Below, in pieces: positions 46,999 to 55,277 of a stretch of 64,000 nucleotides of DNA; positions within the stretch are counted from its first letter, which is position 1, and every line of letters starts with the position of its first letter. A program made the position numbers and the translations under genes. The notes under the pieces are model-generated. The model was not told the origin of the DNA. It did no database searches and saw only the letters and a program-made list of their open reading frames with translations. Origin of the DNA: Moritella sp. (GTDB lineage Bacteria; Pseudomonadota; Gammaproteobacteria; Enterobacterales; Moritellaceae); assembly GCF_013215705.1 (NCBI RefSeq), contig NZ_JABSQR010000023.1:21352-85351 (forward strand). The letters are read 5' to 3'.

Positions 46999-48821
46999 AC
47001 AACGATAAAAAAATACTGCATTTCTCTCGGTTAAGTAAGCTAGGGGTTAAACAAGAAATGGCCATCACCCTGCAAGAAGTGGCTGAAGTGATGTTTACCA
47101 GCACCCGACATTGCCGCACCTTGTTAAACGAGATGCGTGATTTAGGCTGGTTAGAATGGACACCAAAATCGGGACGTAATCAACGTTCTCGGCTCTATCT
47201 GGTTTATGCAGTAGATGAACTGAAAGCAGAACTGGCGCAGCAGATGATTGCCGTTGGCAAATACGAGAAAGCATTAACCCTTATCGGCAATGACCAAGTA
47301 TTGTTTGGGCAATTGCTACAAAACACCTCTGGTGCGGTACAGCGTGAAGGTCGTTTACACATTCAGCTGACTTACGCGCGTTCTTTCTCTGCCCTGCTCC
47401 CGCATATCGCGTTAAGAAACAGCGAACGTTTCTTGGTACGTCAGGTTTATTGCTGCCTAGTACAGTGCGATAAAAATGGCCTTATCAGCCCGCAACTCGC
47501 CCACCATTGGATTTACAACGCAGAATTACAGCGCTGGCGATTCTATCTGCGCCCTGCACTGACCTTTCATGACGGCAGTGCCATTAATGCCGAGAAGATT
47601 TCAGAGCTATTTAATCGCCTTAAACAGCTTCCGACCTACGAAACTGAACTGGCGCATGTCACCCATGTTTCGGCGATAAACCCACTGTGTGTCGAGTTTA
47701 AATTAGATCAACCAGACCCAGGCTTTGCTGGACTTATTGCTGATGTAAAATATTCTATTCAGCCGTACCTTCAACTACAATCGCAACTTAACGCAACCGC
47801 GGCTATCGTCGGTAGTGGTGCATTTCGGGTACAAGAACACACGCAGCAATACTTGCGGTTGCAGGCATACGACAACTATTATGGCCATCGCGCACTTACC
47901 GATACAGTGACTATTTGGCAAGTAGCATCACCACAAATCCGCTCATCGTGTACCACGGAAATACAGGCGAATGTGGTGCAAAAAACCAGTCAGATCCGTT
48001 CAAACTATGCTGCTCACAGCCTTGAGCAAGAAAACAGCCCTGAGCGAGTAATTGACAATCTTGAACGGGGAATTGTAGATAATGAACAGACTATTGAAAG
48101 TGTTCAAAAAAGCAGAATAGAATATGGCTGTTTGCTGGCGATGATCAACAGTAAAACTCAGCTGTCGCTATTGCAGCGTAAATACCTGAGCCAGCTGCTT
48201 GCCGCTGATAAACTGATGGCCGAATTAACTAAATCAGCTAACCCGATTGAAGCCATTCCTGCATACAACCTGCTTTCCAATTGGCTAAAAATCATGTCGG
48301 CAGGCACAACAGAACAGCCTTTGCCAAGTAAACTGACCATCGCCATATTCGAGCATCATACTTTGAAAGAATGTGCGCAGGCGATGATGGCGTTACTTCA
48401 GCAAGCGGGGTTCGAGTGCGAGGTTAATATCTATTCTTTTGAGGAGTTAGTGCACAAGGCCAGTACCAATACCCTGATGGAAGACCTGATATTGATTAGT
48501 CTGGATCTCGACGACAACCTGCCAACCTCGGTATTTCACTGGATGTTATCCAACTCGGTACTCAACCAAAGTCTGTCTGCTGAGGCCAGTAGTTGGCTGC
48601 GAACTAAATTAATCAGCATTCGCCAGCAACAGCCATTAACCAATTATCTAACCGAGTTAGAATCGATTAGCACAGCCATGATCACAGAGCACTGGATGAT
48701 ACCAATGCTGCACCACAGGCAGACGTTGTATTTTCAAGGCGTGCTCAAAGGCGTATCGATCAATGTTTGGGGTTGGCCAGAGATACAGGATGTTTGGTCT
48801 GAAGAGTTCGTTAATCGTTAG
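46986..48821 (+). CDS. sgrR: SgrR-family transcriptional regulator
   Basis: Regulator with an N-terminal winged helix (VAEVMFTSTRHCRTLLNEMR) and a C-terminal solute-binding-protein-like domain (from about residue 120), in all 611 residues. HIQLTYARSFSALLPHIALR and WRFYLRPALTFHDGSAIN are typical of SgrR. In E. coli SgrR activates the sRNA SgrS under sugar-phosphate stress; no SgrS-like or transporter gene is evident here. Starts with GTG; no ATG occurs in frame between the previous stop and this point. The last 240 bp are duplicated at 51302-51545. Confidence 0.85.
   Translation: MPILNNDKKILHFSRLSKLGVKQEMAITLQEVAEVMFTSTRHCRTLLNEMRDLGWLEWTPKSGRNQRSRLYLVYAVDELKAELAQQMIAVGKYEKALTLIGNDQVLFGQLLQNTSGAVQREGRLHIQLTYARSFSALLPHIALRNSERFLVRQVYCCLVQCDKNGLISPQLAHHWIYNAELQRWRFYLRPALTFHDGSAINAEKISELFNRLKQLPTYETELAHVTHVSAINPLCVEFKLDQPDPGFAGLIADVKYSIQPYLQLQSQLNATAAIVGSGAFRVQEHTQQYLRLQAYDNYYGHRALTDTVTIWQVASPQIRSSCTTEIQANVVQKTSQIRSNYAAHSLEQENSPERVIDNLERGIVDNEQTIESVQKSRIEYGCLLAMINSKTQLSLLQRKYLSQLLAADKLMAELTKSANPIEAIPAYNLLSNWLKIMSAGTTEQPLPSKLTIAIFEHHTLKECAQAMMALLQQAGFECEVNIYSFEELVHKASTNTLMEDLILISLDLDDNLPTSVFHWMLSNSVLNQSLSAEASSWLRTKLISIRQQQPLTNYLTELESISTAMITEHWMIPMLHHRQTLYFQGVLKGVSINVWGWPEIQDVWSEEFVNR
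48578..48821. repeat. Left copy of the sgrR 3'-end duplication
   Basis: About 244 bp, roughly nine tenths identical to 51302-51545. This copy completes the functional sgrR gene. Confidence 0.85.
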
Positions 48822-48836
48822 TGTGGATAGTTAGCA

Positions 48837-48953
48837 CTAATCTTCAGCGTCTGAGATAAGTAAATTCGCAGCTGCAAAGGCTGCTTTATCACGAACCTCG
48901 TCAGGTAAATACTCGTCACCAGCAATATCGTTTAACGCTTTAAGCGCACATAT
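48837..48953 (-). pseudogene. Truncated yaeP (UPF0253) copy
   Basis: The minus strand reads [20 protein letters not shown] and then [18 protein letters not shown] to a stop. It equals the last two thirds of the intact yaeP at 50177-50380; the first 28-30 codons are gone. The break lies next to the stop of the nuclease-like gene, so the insertion boundary is close to 48954. Confidence 0.8.
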
Positions 48954-48961
48954 AGCTTAAA

Positions 48962-49840
48962 CTACTCACCCTGCTCATCCATACCTAACTTAAGGTCCAA
49001 GTACTTCTTAATTACAACATCGATGCGGATCCAATTACTGTTCGACTGCAATCTCGATACTTTATAGTGGCTACGATGTTCAAGAGTTGAAAATTCAGCT
49101 CTATCTAATTTCTTAAGCCCGCCTGTATAACCAACGAATAGCTCTTTACTGGCGATAAGCTCAGGTAACGCCTTAAGCAGCTCACCGATATTAGCGACGA
49201 TGCGATAATCAGCAGCATTATTACTTAGCTCTTCTTTACTTCTTTTAACTGCGTTTTCGAGGATCTTAAAGCAATAATCAATATTACTTTGATGCTCTTC
49301 ACCTAATGTATTTCGCAATATTTCAATCACACCAGTCCAAGTTAGTTGAGACACATCAGACAATAATTTATCTTCGCCTCGCACTTCATTTACCGTCAGC
49401 AAGGCATATTCAATTTTACACTCACCATATTGAGTGTCGTCTAATACCAAAGTGATCGCGTCACGCTGTTTAGCCACTTGCTCAGCGAGATCGACGACAG
49501 TTGGCGCAGTAAAGAACTTAGCCTCGATAACGAGGATCTGATCGCCCCACCTCAGAAATAAATCAGGAACAGCAACCCGTCCTTTATCTTTAAATATTTT
49601 CGTTATTTTTTTATCTTTATTCTCTTTATCTTGCTCTTCCGATTTTGCCCCATCTCTTAAAGGATCAAGTTCGGTCACGATTTCGATATCAGCTGAAAAC
49701 GAATCAGCAGGTATAATACCAAGGTTATTGAACAGCGCTTTTAGCCCTGCAAACTCATTGATCATTAATAAATGTGACAGTAATGTCGCGGTAAAATAAC
49801 GTTCACTTCGAGCTGTTTCATCAAATCTAATTTTAGACAT
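48962..49840 (-). CDS. PD-(D/E)XK nuclease-like protein
   Basis: A 292-residue protein. The nuclease core is recognised in VPDLFLRWGDQILVIEAKF: D93 followed by E106-A107-K108 after a beta hairpin, the PD-(D/E)XK pattern. A charged, probably disordered insertion (SEEQDKENKDKKITK) precedes it. The C-terminal 90 residues are predicted helical and then beta (WIRIDVVIKKYL). It may bind or cut DNA; a defence or restriction-related role is inferred from the fold and from its placement in a rearranged accessory segment, not from homology to a known system. No methylase or toxin partner is adjacent. Confidence 0.65.
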   Translation of the reverse strand: MSKIRFDETARSERYFTATLLSHLLMINEFAGLKALFNNLGIIPADSFSADIEIVTELDPLRDGAKSEEQDKENKDKKITKIFKDKGRVAVPDLFLRWGDQILVIEAKFFTAPTVVDLAEQVAKQRDAITLVLDDTQYGECKIEYALLTVNEVRGEDKLLSDVSQLTWTGVIEILRNTLGEEHQSNIDYCFKILENAVKRSKEELSNNAADYRIVANIGELLKALPELIASKELFVGYTGGLKKLDRAEFSTLEHRSHYKVSRLQSNSNWIRIDVVIKKYLDLKLGMDEQGE

Positions 49841-50176
49841 CTATGATCTCTTATTTTGCGTGACATTCATGTAGGGAGGCAAGGTATGTCTCCTTATACT
49901 TAACAGAGTCTACTCTATTAGCATTTGTAGGTATAAGAAAGTGAAATAAGGCGTTATTGCGTAAAATCTGAAACTAATGGTAAACAGAATAATACGATAT
50001 TGAATAGTTACTTATAACTAAGGCATGCATGATTATCGGCAGCTAACAACAAGCACCTATATTGAGAGATAATCTCATTATCGAGCTCCCATTTTTTGTG
50101 TTGTAGACAGGATAAAGTAGCCATAACAGTATGGGATTATATCTGATCAGGACTACTTTTAGACGGGGGAGAAGCA
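49841..50176. other. 336-bp spacer between the nuclease-like gene and yaeP
   Basis: Contains an 11-bp palindrome (GAGATAATCTC, 50066-50076) and presumably the promoter of the nuclease-like gene near 49880-49900. No gene was seen. Confidence 0.4.
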
Positions 50177-50380
50177 CTAATCTTCAAAGTCGGAAATAAG
50201 CAAATTTGCGGCTGCAAAGGCCGCGTTATCACGGATATCGGCAGGCAAAGACTCGTCACCAGCAATATCGTTTAATGCTTTAATCACACAGCCAATCGCT
50301 TTTGGAATATAACCCTGATCACCACTGCCAATTAATGAATACAGTTCACGGATTTTGTCACAACACTGATAAACGTTCAT
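50177..50380 (-). CDS. yaeP: UPF0253 family protein YaeP
   Basis: A 67-residue helical protein of unknown function, conserved in gammaproteobacteria. [19 protein letters not shown] and [15 protein letters not shown] match YaeP of E. coli throughout. It starts at ATG 50380, seven bases after AAGG. A truncated copy lies at 48837-48953, so this one may be the original displaced by insertion or a second arrival. Confidence 0.88.
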   Translation of the reverse strand: MNVYQCCDKIRELYSLIGSGDQGYIPKAIGCVIKALNDIAGDESLPADIRDNAAFAAANLLISDFED

Positions 50381-50691
50381 GGAAATACCTTATAAAAAAT
50401 AATCTGTTTAAACCAAAGATGGGACTATTTTATCCTTGGTAGTAATTTAATGTCGAGAGTTAAGGTGAATGATTGGGGGATACGTTGATCTTGGTTAGTA
50501 AATATAGAAACGAGTGTTAACCTGACATCTCTAACTGGGACCTAGATCATCGTTATGCATTATCACTTTTATGCTTAATAGGCCCTATATTGACGATTTT
50601 ATCGTCAGATAAAACAATAAACAAACCTATGCATTATTAGGTGCCCACAAGGGGTCGTAAGGTGTAAACTGCTAACATGTAAGATAATATA
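50381..50691. other. 311-bp spacer with a small hairpin
   Basis: Contains TGACGAT and ATCGTCA arms around TTT (50591-50607), perfect over 7 bp. This could be a weak terminator or an operator. No gene was seen here. Confidence 0.4.
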
Positions 50692-50703
50692 GTGAAATTT
50701 AAA

Positions 50704-50823
50704 ATGATATGCTGCAATAATAGATCACCAGAAAAAGTCCACCGCTCATGGTTTCAAAAATATTTTTATACCAGTATTTTTAAATGCAAAAACTGTGGTC
50801 ATGTCCTTAAACTGAAAAAATAA
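50704..50823 (+). CDS. Possible small zinc-ribbon-like protein
   Basis: A 39-residue open frame: MICCNNRSPEKVHRSW, then FKCKNCGHVLKLKK to TAA. Two cysteine pairs (CC and C-x2-C) plus a following histidine could form a zinc knuckle. It is too short to be certain; a GTG four codons upstream (50692) would extend it. It lies between yaeP and the yiaA remnant. Confidence 0.35.
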   Translation: MICCNNRSPEKVHRSWFQKYFYTSIFKCKNCGHVLKLKK

Positions 50824-50971
50824 TGAATGTTATGTTAGATTAGATCCGATGATGGTTCGCTACGTTAAATCTAGCGAACTAACTACCACCAATAATTATA
50901 TCAAGCGTGTAGCTGACGCGCCATCAAGCATCCCAATGAGATTCTCTGTTGTCACAACAGATAAGTATTAC

Positions 50972-51199
50972 CTAGTAATCTGTCACATGTGATACGCGAA
51001 TCAAATTTTGATAAGTTGTTTCTAGCTGTTTATCCGGATCATCATTGTTTGTTAAATCTCTAATGTTTTTTTGAACCGTAATAATGGCAAATAATGATAA
51101 AACAAAAGACATACCGTAAAACCCTTTTTCATTAAGCTCTAAAGTAGCGTTCCAAAGTCCTAATAAATATCCTAATACCCCAATAGCTAAGACTCCCAC
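50972..51199 (-). pseudogene. Truncated YiaA/YiaB-family membrane protein
   Basis: Carries the second half of a YiaA-type two-helix repeat: LAIGVLGYLLGLWNATLELN, then NEKGFYGMSFVLSLFA and VQKNIRDL. Normal YiaA proteins have two such units (about 140 residues); here the frame starts at a GTG in the second unit with no upstream unit. It is therefore likely a 5'-truncated remnant at the right edge of the rearranged segment. Confidence 0.65.
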
Positions 51200-51301
51200 T
51201 AGGTGCTAGCCTCCAACTTCGTGGGTTAGTTTTTATTGGCATAGACACTCAAAAATCATTTATAGAGGTCGCTTATATCTGGGCGATATCGCGTGAAATA
51301 G

Positions 51302-51545
51302 TGCTGACGCCAGTAGCTGGCTGCGAGCTAAATTGATCAACATTCGTCAGCAACAGCCATTAACCAATTATCTAACCGAGTTAGAATCGATTAGCACAGC
51401 CATGATCACAGAGCATTGGATGATACCTATGCTGCACCACCGGCAGACGTTGTATTTTCAAGGTGTACTCAAGGCGTATCAATCAATGTCTGGGGTTGGC
51501 CAGAAATACAAGATGTTTGGTCTGAACAGTTCGTTAATAGCTAGC
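51302..51545 (+). pseudogene. Decayed duplicate of the sgrR 3' end
   Basis: Nearly identical to 48578-48821 (about nine tenths), but with a one-base deletion near 51468 (CTCAAGGCG instead of CTCAAAGGCG) that shifts the frame before the C-terminus. No start or N-terminal part exists. Together with the left copy it brackets 2.5 kb of foreign or duplicated sequence. Confidence 0.85.
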
Positions 51546-51913
51546 GCTAATATTTAAACAAATACGCGTACTGCTTTTCGATCGACATAGGATGGTGTCA
51601 GCCGGAAAGTGGCAGCCGGAAAAATTGATGGTCATCAGACTCGAAATAATGATGTAGATCATAACTTATTGAACAAGCTGCAACAGAACCAAAACTTGAT
51701 ACCTACGTAGCAATTTCAAACATAGTGAATGATATACTCCGCACAAATATGCATCTATAACAAATAGTTATGCTCATTTTGTTAATAACCTCAAACAATG
51801 CGTTGAGCGTAACCTTCAGCAAACCTTATCCCGATGTTCGTATAGATAAACAGATAGCGCCTCATTAATAAGGCGCACACACTACATCATTAAGTCCATA
51901 CTTGGAGTGCAGC
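51546..51913 (+). other. Leader and promoter region of the POT transporter
   Basis: 368 bp without a gene. A TATACT -10 occurs near 51733. A GCGCCT/AGGCGC hairpin (51857-51876) lies 40 bp before the start codon. A short direct repeat (GCAGCCGGAAA-type) occurs near 51600-51620. Confidence 0.4.
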
Positions 51914-53431
51914 ATGCAAGACCATAATTCAAGATTCCCCACCGTTTCTAAGATTCTTTTCTTACGGCAATTTCTTTGGGGGGCAGCCTTCTACGGAACG
52001 TTCGTACTCTTAACTAAGTTCTTTTTAATTGACTTAAATTACAGTGAAGCTGACACGATTATGATGATGGGTGCCTTCGGCGCGGTTGGTCCGGTTTTCT
52101 CGGCGGTTGGTGGGTTTGTTGCCGACAAATATATTGGAGCTTTTCGCGCCGTCTATATTGGCTACGCCGCTTATTTAGTTGGATTTGTATTACTCGGTAT
52201 TGGTGCTAGCGATCTCAATGTACCTTTAAGTATCTTTTCGATTGCATTAATCGGTTATGCGCGCGGCTTATCAGCAACTTGCCCAACTGTTCTTTTGGGA
52301 AATTCCTATTCAGAGACCAATCGGGATGCATTTCAACAGGGTCTGACTGTAAACTACTCAATTAACAATCTTGGATCTTTTTCTGCTAAGTACTTATTCC
52401 CTTTTTTAATCGCTTACCTTGCGTACCAGGGCGTTTTCTTTATCTCTGGGCTACTCATGGCTTGCAACTTGATCTTGTTTTTCAAGTTCCGTAAAGAACT
52501 AGTGAATGTGGGCAACAATTTAGACAGAGCGCCACTACCATTGATGACATGGGCTATCTTTCTTGTTGGCTCGATAGCGACTTTAGGTTTAGTATTTTGG
52601 ATTTTCTCAAACCTAGACATGGGTAAATATATTCTTTATTCACTCGGTATTGGTGCTATTGGCTACTTCATTTATGAAATAACCAAAGCCACTCGTGCTT
52701 ATCAATTCAAAATGACCGCGGTGCTAATCATTGTTTGTATTTTAATCGTGTTCTATTTTTTCTACGGTCAAATGTTCACATCAATGAATATGTATGCGAT
52801 TAATTTAATGGGTGACGAACTACTTGGTTTCATTCCAATTCATCCTGAATCCAATATGGCATTTAACCCACTATGGTGTTTTGTTCTGGGTGGGCCAATG
52901 ATCCAAATATACGCTTGGTTAGACCGTAAAGGCTATTCTCCCAGTATTCCAACTAAGATCGCAGGGGCATTTGTACTAAGTGCTATCGCCTTTACGTTAT
53001 TGGGACTCTCTTCAGAAAGTATGGGACCTGATGGTAAAATATCAGCCAACTGGATTCTATTGGTACACTTCTTCCAGGCCGGAGCAGAGGTGATTGTAGG
53101 TGCATTAGGGGCTGGCTTTATCTTCGAGATGGTACCTCGTTATTTAGCTGCATTTTCTGTTGGTTTACGCGCTGTGGCGATTTCACTCAGTGGTATTTTA
53201 GCCGCTGTGATTGCAACTAAAATCGCGTTGCCTAAAGACATTGTATTTACGCCAGAAGTAGTCGAAGCAGTCTATACGGGTTACTTCTATATGCTAGCTC
53301 AGATTGCGGCATTTATGTCGGTCTTGACCTTCGCTTTATCACGCTTCATTCAAGGACTGGTTACACGCGGAGAAGCGCTTGAGGCAGAAGAAAATACAGG
53401 CGAAGCAGAAACAGCAACCCTGTTGAATTAA
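51914..53431 (+). CDS. POT-family (PTR2) proton-dependent peptide transporter-like protein
   Basis: A polytopic membrane protein of 505 residues with about 12-14 membrane segments. The N-terminal half shows FLRQFLWGAAFYGTFVLLTKF, the family loop GGFVADKYIGAFRAVYIGY (GGxxADKYxG-like) and IALIGYARGLSATCPTVLLG; these fit the proton-dependent oligopeptide family within the MFS. The classic ExxERFxYY motif is not evident, so the substrate may differ from di/tripeptides. I start at ATG 51914, six bases after GGAG. It ends with a terminator that shares a cassette with that of guaC. Confidence 0.75.
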   Translation: MQDHNSRFPTVSKILFLRQFLWGAAFYGTFVLLTKFFLIDLNYSEADTIMMMGAFGAVGPVFSAVGGFVADKYIGAFRAVYIGYAAYLVGFVLLGIGASDLNVPLSIFSIALIGYARGLSATCPTVLLGNSYSETNRDAFQQGLTVNYSINNLGSFSAKYLFPFLIAYLAYQGVFFISGLLMACNLILFFKFRKELVNVGNNLDRAPLPLMTWAIFLVGSIATLGLVFWIFSNLDMGKYILYSLGIGAIGYFIYEITKATRAYQFKMTAVLIIVCILIVFYFFYGQMFTSMNMYAINLMGDELLGFIPIHPESNMAFNPLWCFVLGGPMIQIYAWLDRKGYSPSIPTKIAGAFVLSAIAFTLLGLSSESMGPDGKISANWILLVHFFQAGAEVIVGALGAGFIFEMVPRYLAAFSVGLRAVAISLSGILAAVIATKIALPKDIVFTPEVVEAVYTGYFYMLAQIAAFMSVLTFALSRFIQGLVTRGEALEAEENTGEAETATLLN

Positions 53432-53492
53432 GTGATTTTAGTCGTGACGGTAATGATGAAACTCATTCAGATATCAATAAAATTGGGGAGAG

Positions 53493-53560
53493 TAAACTAA
53501 CAAAGGCGAGCACTAATTTGGGGGAATAGTCTCATTATTGTCTCGCCTTTATTTTTTTTG
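53493..53560 (+). terminator. Terminator after the POT gene (second copy of a repeated cassette)
   Basis: AAAGGCGAG (53502-53510) pairs with CTCGCCTTT (53542-53550), followed by eight T after ATT. The first 20 bases (53493-53512) are identical to 41466-41485. Confidence 0.8.
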
Positions 53561-53819
53561 CATTGGAAAGTCATGATCGTGTCTTAGAATAATCGACTCC
53601 GCAACACCTTTCTTATTTATTATGCCGTTCGCATTGCTATCGGATGGTCTTCATTTAATGGCAGTAAGTCACTTGCTGCCATAGAGGTCCTCAAAGACGG
53701 CTACGGAGCCATAAGCGCGAGATTGAAATCGATTAATCGCATGCCTGAATAACCACAAACATAACTAATACAATCAAATATCTAGTCGTTTCTTTCATAG
53801 TCTCACCATTGTCCCGTCG
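53561..53819. other. Spacer downstream of the POT gene
   Basis: No convincing gene. A 21-codon minus-strand frame at 53733-53798 (MKETTRYLIVLVMFVVIQAC, D, stop) resembles only a lipoprotein signal peptide and is too short to call. Confidence 0.35.
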
Positions 53820-54050
53820 TTATAGTTTTTGTTCACTTTCACGTTTAACTAGCACAAAGGTCAGGTACATTTTGGTTGGTAGCGAGAAAGCAAAGCCCAA
53901 GGCAATGCAAGCTGCACTAATCATAATGCCCGTCACGCCATGCTGCTGAGTAAAATTTGTGTACGATAATAAATAATGACCAAGCAATATTAACGAGATG
54001 CCAATAACAATACAAATTTGCAGAATACGGATAAGTTTTTTATCTGTCAT
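53820..54050 (-). CDS. Small two-helix membrane protein
   Basis: 76 residues when started at ATG 54050 (MTDKKLIRILQ); a further frame back to 54134 has no ribosome site and no hydrophobic sense. Two hydrophobic segments (ILQICIVIGISLILLGHYLL and GIMISAACIALGFAFSL) leave short charged ends. I recognise no family and infer no function. Confidence 0.5.
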   Translation of the reverse strand: MTDKKLIRILQICIVIGISLILLGHYLLSYTNFTQQHGVTGIMISAACIALGFAFSLPTKMYLTFVLVKRESEQKL

Positions 54051-54216
54051 ATCATCACATCCATCATTGATTCGCTTGCCAATACAGCCATTGTTCAGCG
54101 AACCGAGCATGAGCGCAATGATCTGACGCAACATATATCAATATAGGTACATGGTGATGAGAAATAAGAGGCTTAGGTCAAGTGACGCCCTGATACGAGC
54201 GTCGAACTTGATCGCT

Positions 54217-54669
54217 TTATAATACGCTTTCTTTAATCTCACTAATGCTTTTCAGGCCGTGTCTGGTTTTTACCTGTAAAGAGTCTAAGTCCGAGCCCAA
54301 TTCTGCAACATGCGAGCCTATGCTAAATTTACTGTTGGTCAGATATTGGTGCTTTACACTGAACTTACTAAGCAGTAAACCCATATTACTTTCCGGCATT
54401 AGCTTTGCAATTACAACACCGAATAGAAGAAATGTTTCGCCACAATCAGCATCCTTGTCTCCAAGACCTTTAATTGCCGTCACTTTGCAAAAAGTACTTA
54501 CCTTTCTTGTGCTTGTTACTACACATACGATACTTCCTTCTCGAAGTTCATTCCAAGCAGCATTTTTAATATTCCCTAATTGCTTTTCCGAGATATCAAA
54601 TATAACATCTGATTCTGTTGGATAGCTTTTTTTGTAATTTTTATTATTTGTGTTATTTAGCAAAAACAT
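54217..54669 (-). CDS. Hypothetical protein, 150 residues
   Basis: A soluble, beta-rich product starting behind AGGAAATAG. It contains several cysteines (VCVVT, TFCKVTA, DADCGE) and segments such as GSIVCVVTSTRKVSTFCKV and FLLFGVVIAKLMPES. I recognise no family. It stands alone, divergent from nothing close, and may be an accessory gene. Confidence 0.5.
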   Translation of the reverse strand: MFLLNNTNNKNYKKSYPTESDVIFDISEKQLGNIKNAAWNELREGSIVCVVTSTRKVSTFCKVTAIKGLGDKDADCGETFLLFGVVIAKLMPESNMGLLLSKFSVKHQYLTNSKFSIGSHVAELGSDLDSLQVKTRHGLKSISEIKESVL

Positions 54670-55101
54670 GTCTATTTCCTAGTTATATACAACGCTGTTA
54701 CGATACAGACCGTTAGTAAATTGAATGGCGACTTTCGTTATTTCTGCCGCATCAAAGATGATATGGAGGAATTTAGGGGTCGTGTCTTTTATGCTTGCAT
54801 TATACATGGCTTTGCTTGCTGCGGCTATGAGAGCGTCTGTTGTAGGCCGTCACGATGATGTTTTTTTACTAATCTAGTAGTATTAACCGCTGATCAACAC
54901 CTCATCTTAGGTAAATCTAACCATTTGGTGGTGTATTGTGGGGTTAACATGTTACGGCGTATTTAAGGAACAATTCAAGCACCTATATTTGGTAAGAGAA
55001 TGAAGGCTTCAGTTTGAACCTACCTTGTAATATCTTACGTTTGCATTAAAACCGCCGCACTTAAATCTAAGTGAGTACTATTAAGATTTGTAACAGATTG
55101 T
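54670..55101. other. Long spacer upstream of the M16 peptidase, left part
   Basis: Over 400 bp with no recognised gene; short frames only. A small ACTTA/TAAGT dyad lies near 55060. Confidence 0.4.
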
Positions 55102-55147
55102 AATTGTTCTATATAAATCACATTATTGTGATTTATATAGAACAATT
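55102..55147. repeat. 21-bp perfect inverted repeat upstream of the M16 peptidase
   Basis: Arms of 21 bp (from AATTGTTCTATATAAATCAC at the left to GATTTATATAGAACAATT at the right) around TTAT. It lies about 130 bp before the gene. It is followed by CCCTACTGC, not by T, so a terminator is unlikely. TCACA/TGTGA are in the reverse order of a CRP site. Confidence 0.85.
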
Positions 55148-55277
55148 CCCTACTGCTCTACCCACTGTTCTTATAAGATAACCAATTGCTATAAAAATGT
55201 TTATCGCTCAATGACATAAAAATCCTGAGGCTGTATGCACCTCTGTAACTATAAATTATTAACGAGTTATTTTAATC

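Noticed and set aside
53733..53798. 21-codon frame that ends like a lipoprotein signal peptide
   Set aside because: No mature part, so it can be only a chance frame or a tiny remnant.
50051..54990. AAGCACCTATATT occurring twice (near 50051 and near 54978)
   Set aside because: A 13-14 base match is expected by chance several times in a window this large.
55115..55135. TCACA/TGTGA inside the 21-bp inverted repeat as a CRP site
   Set aside because: The half-sites are in the reverse order and the gap is four bases, not six.
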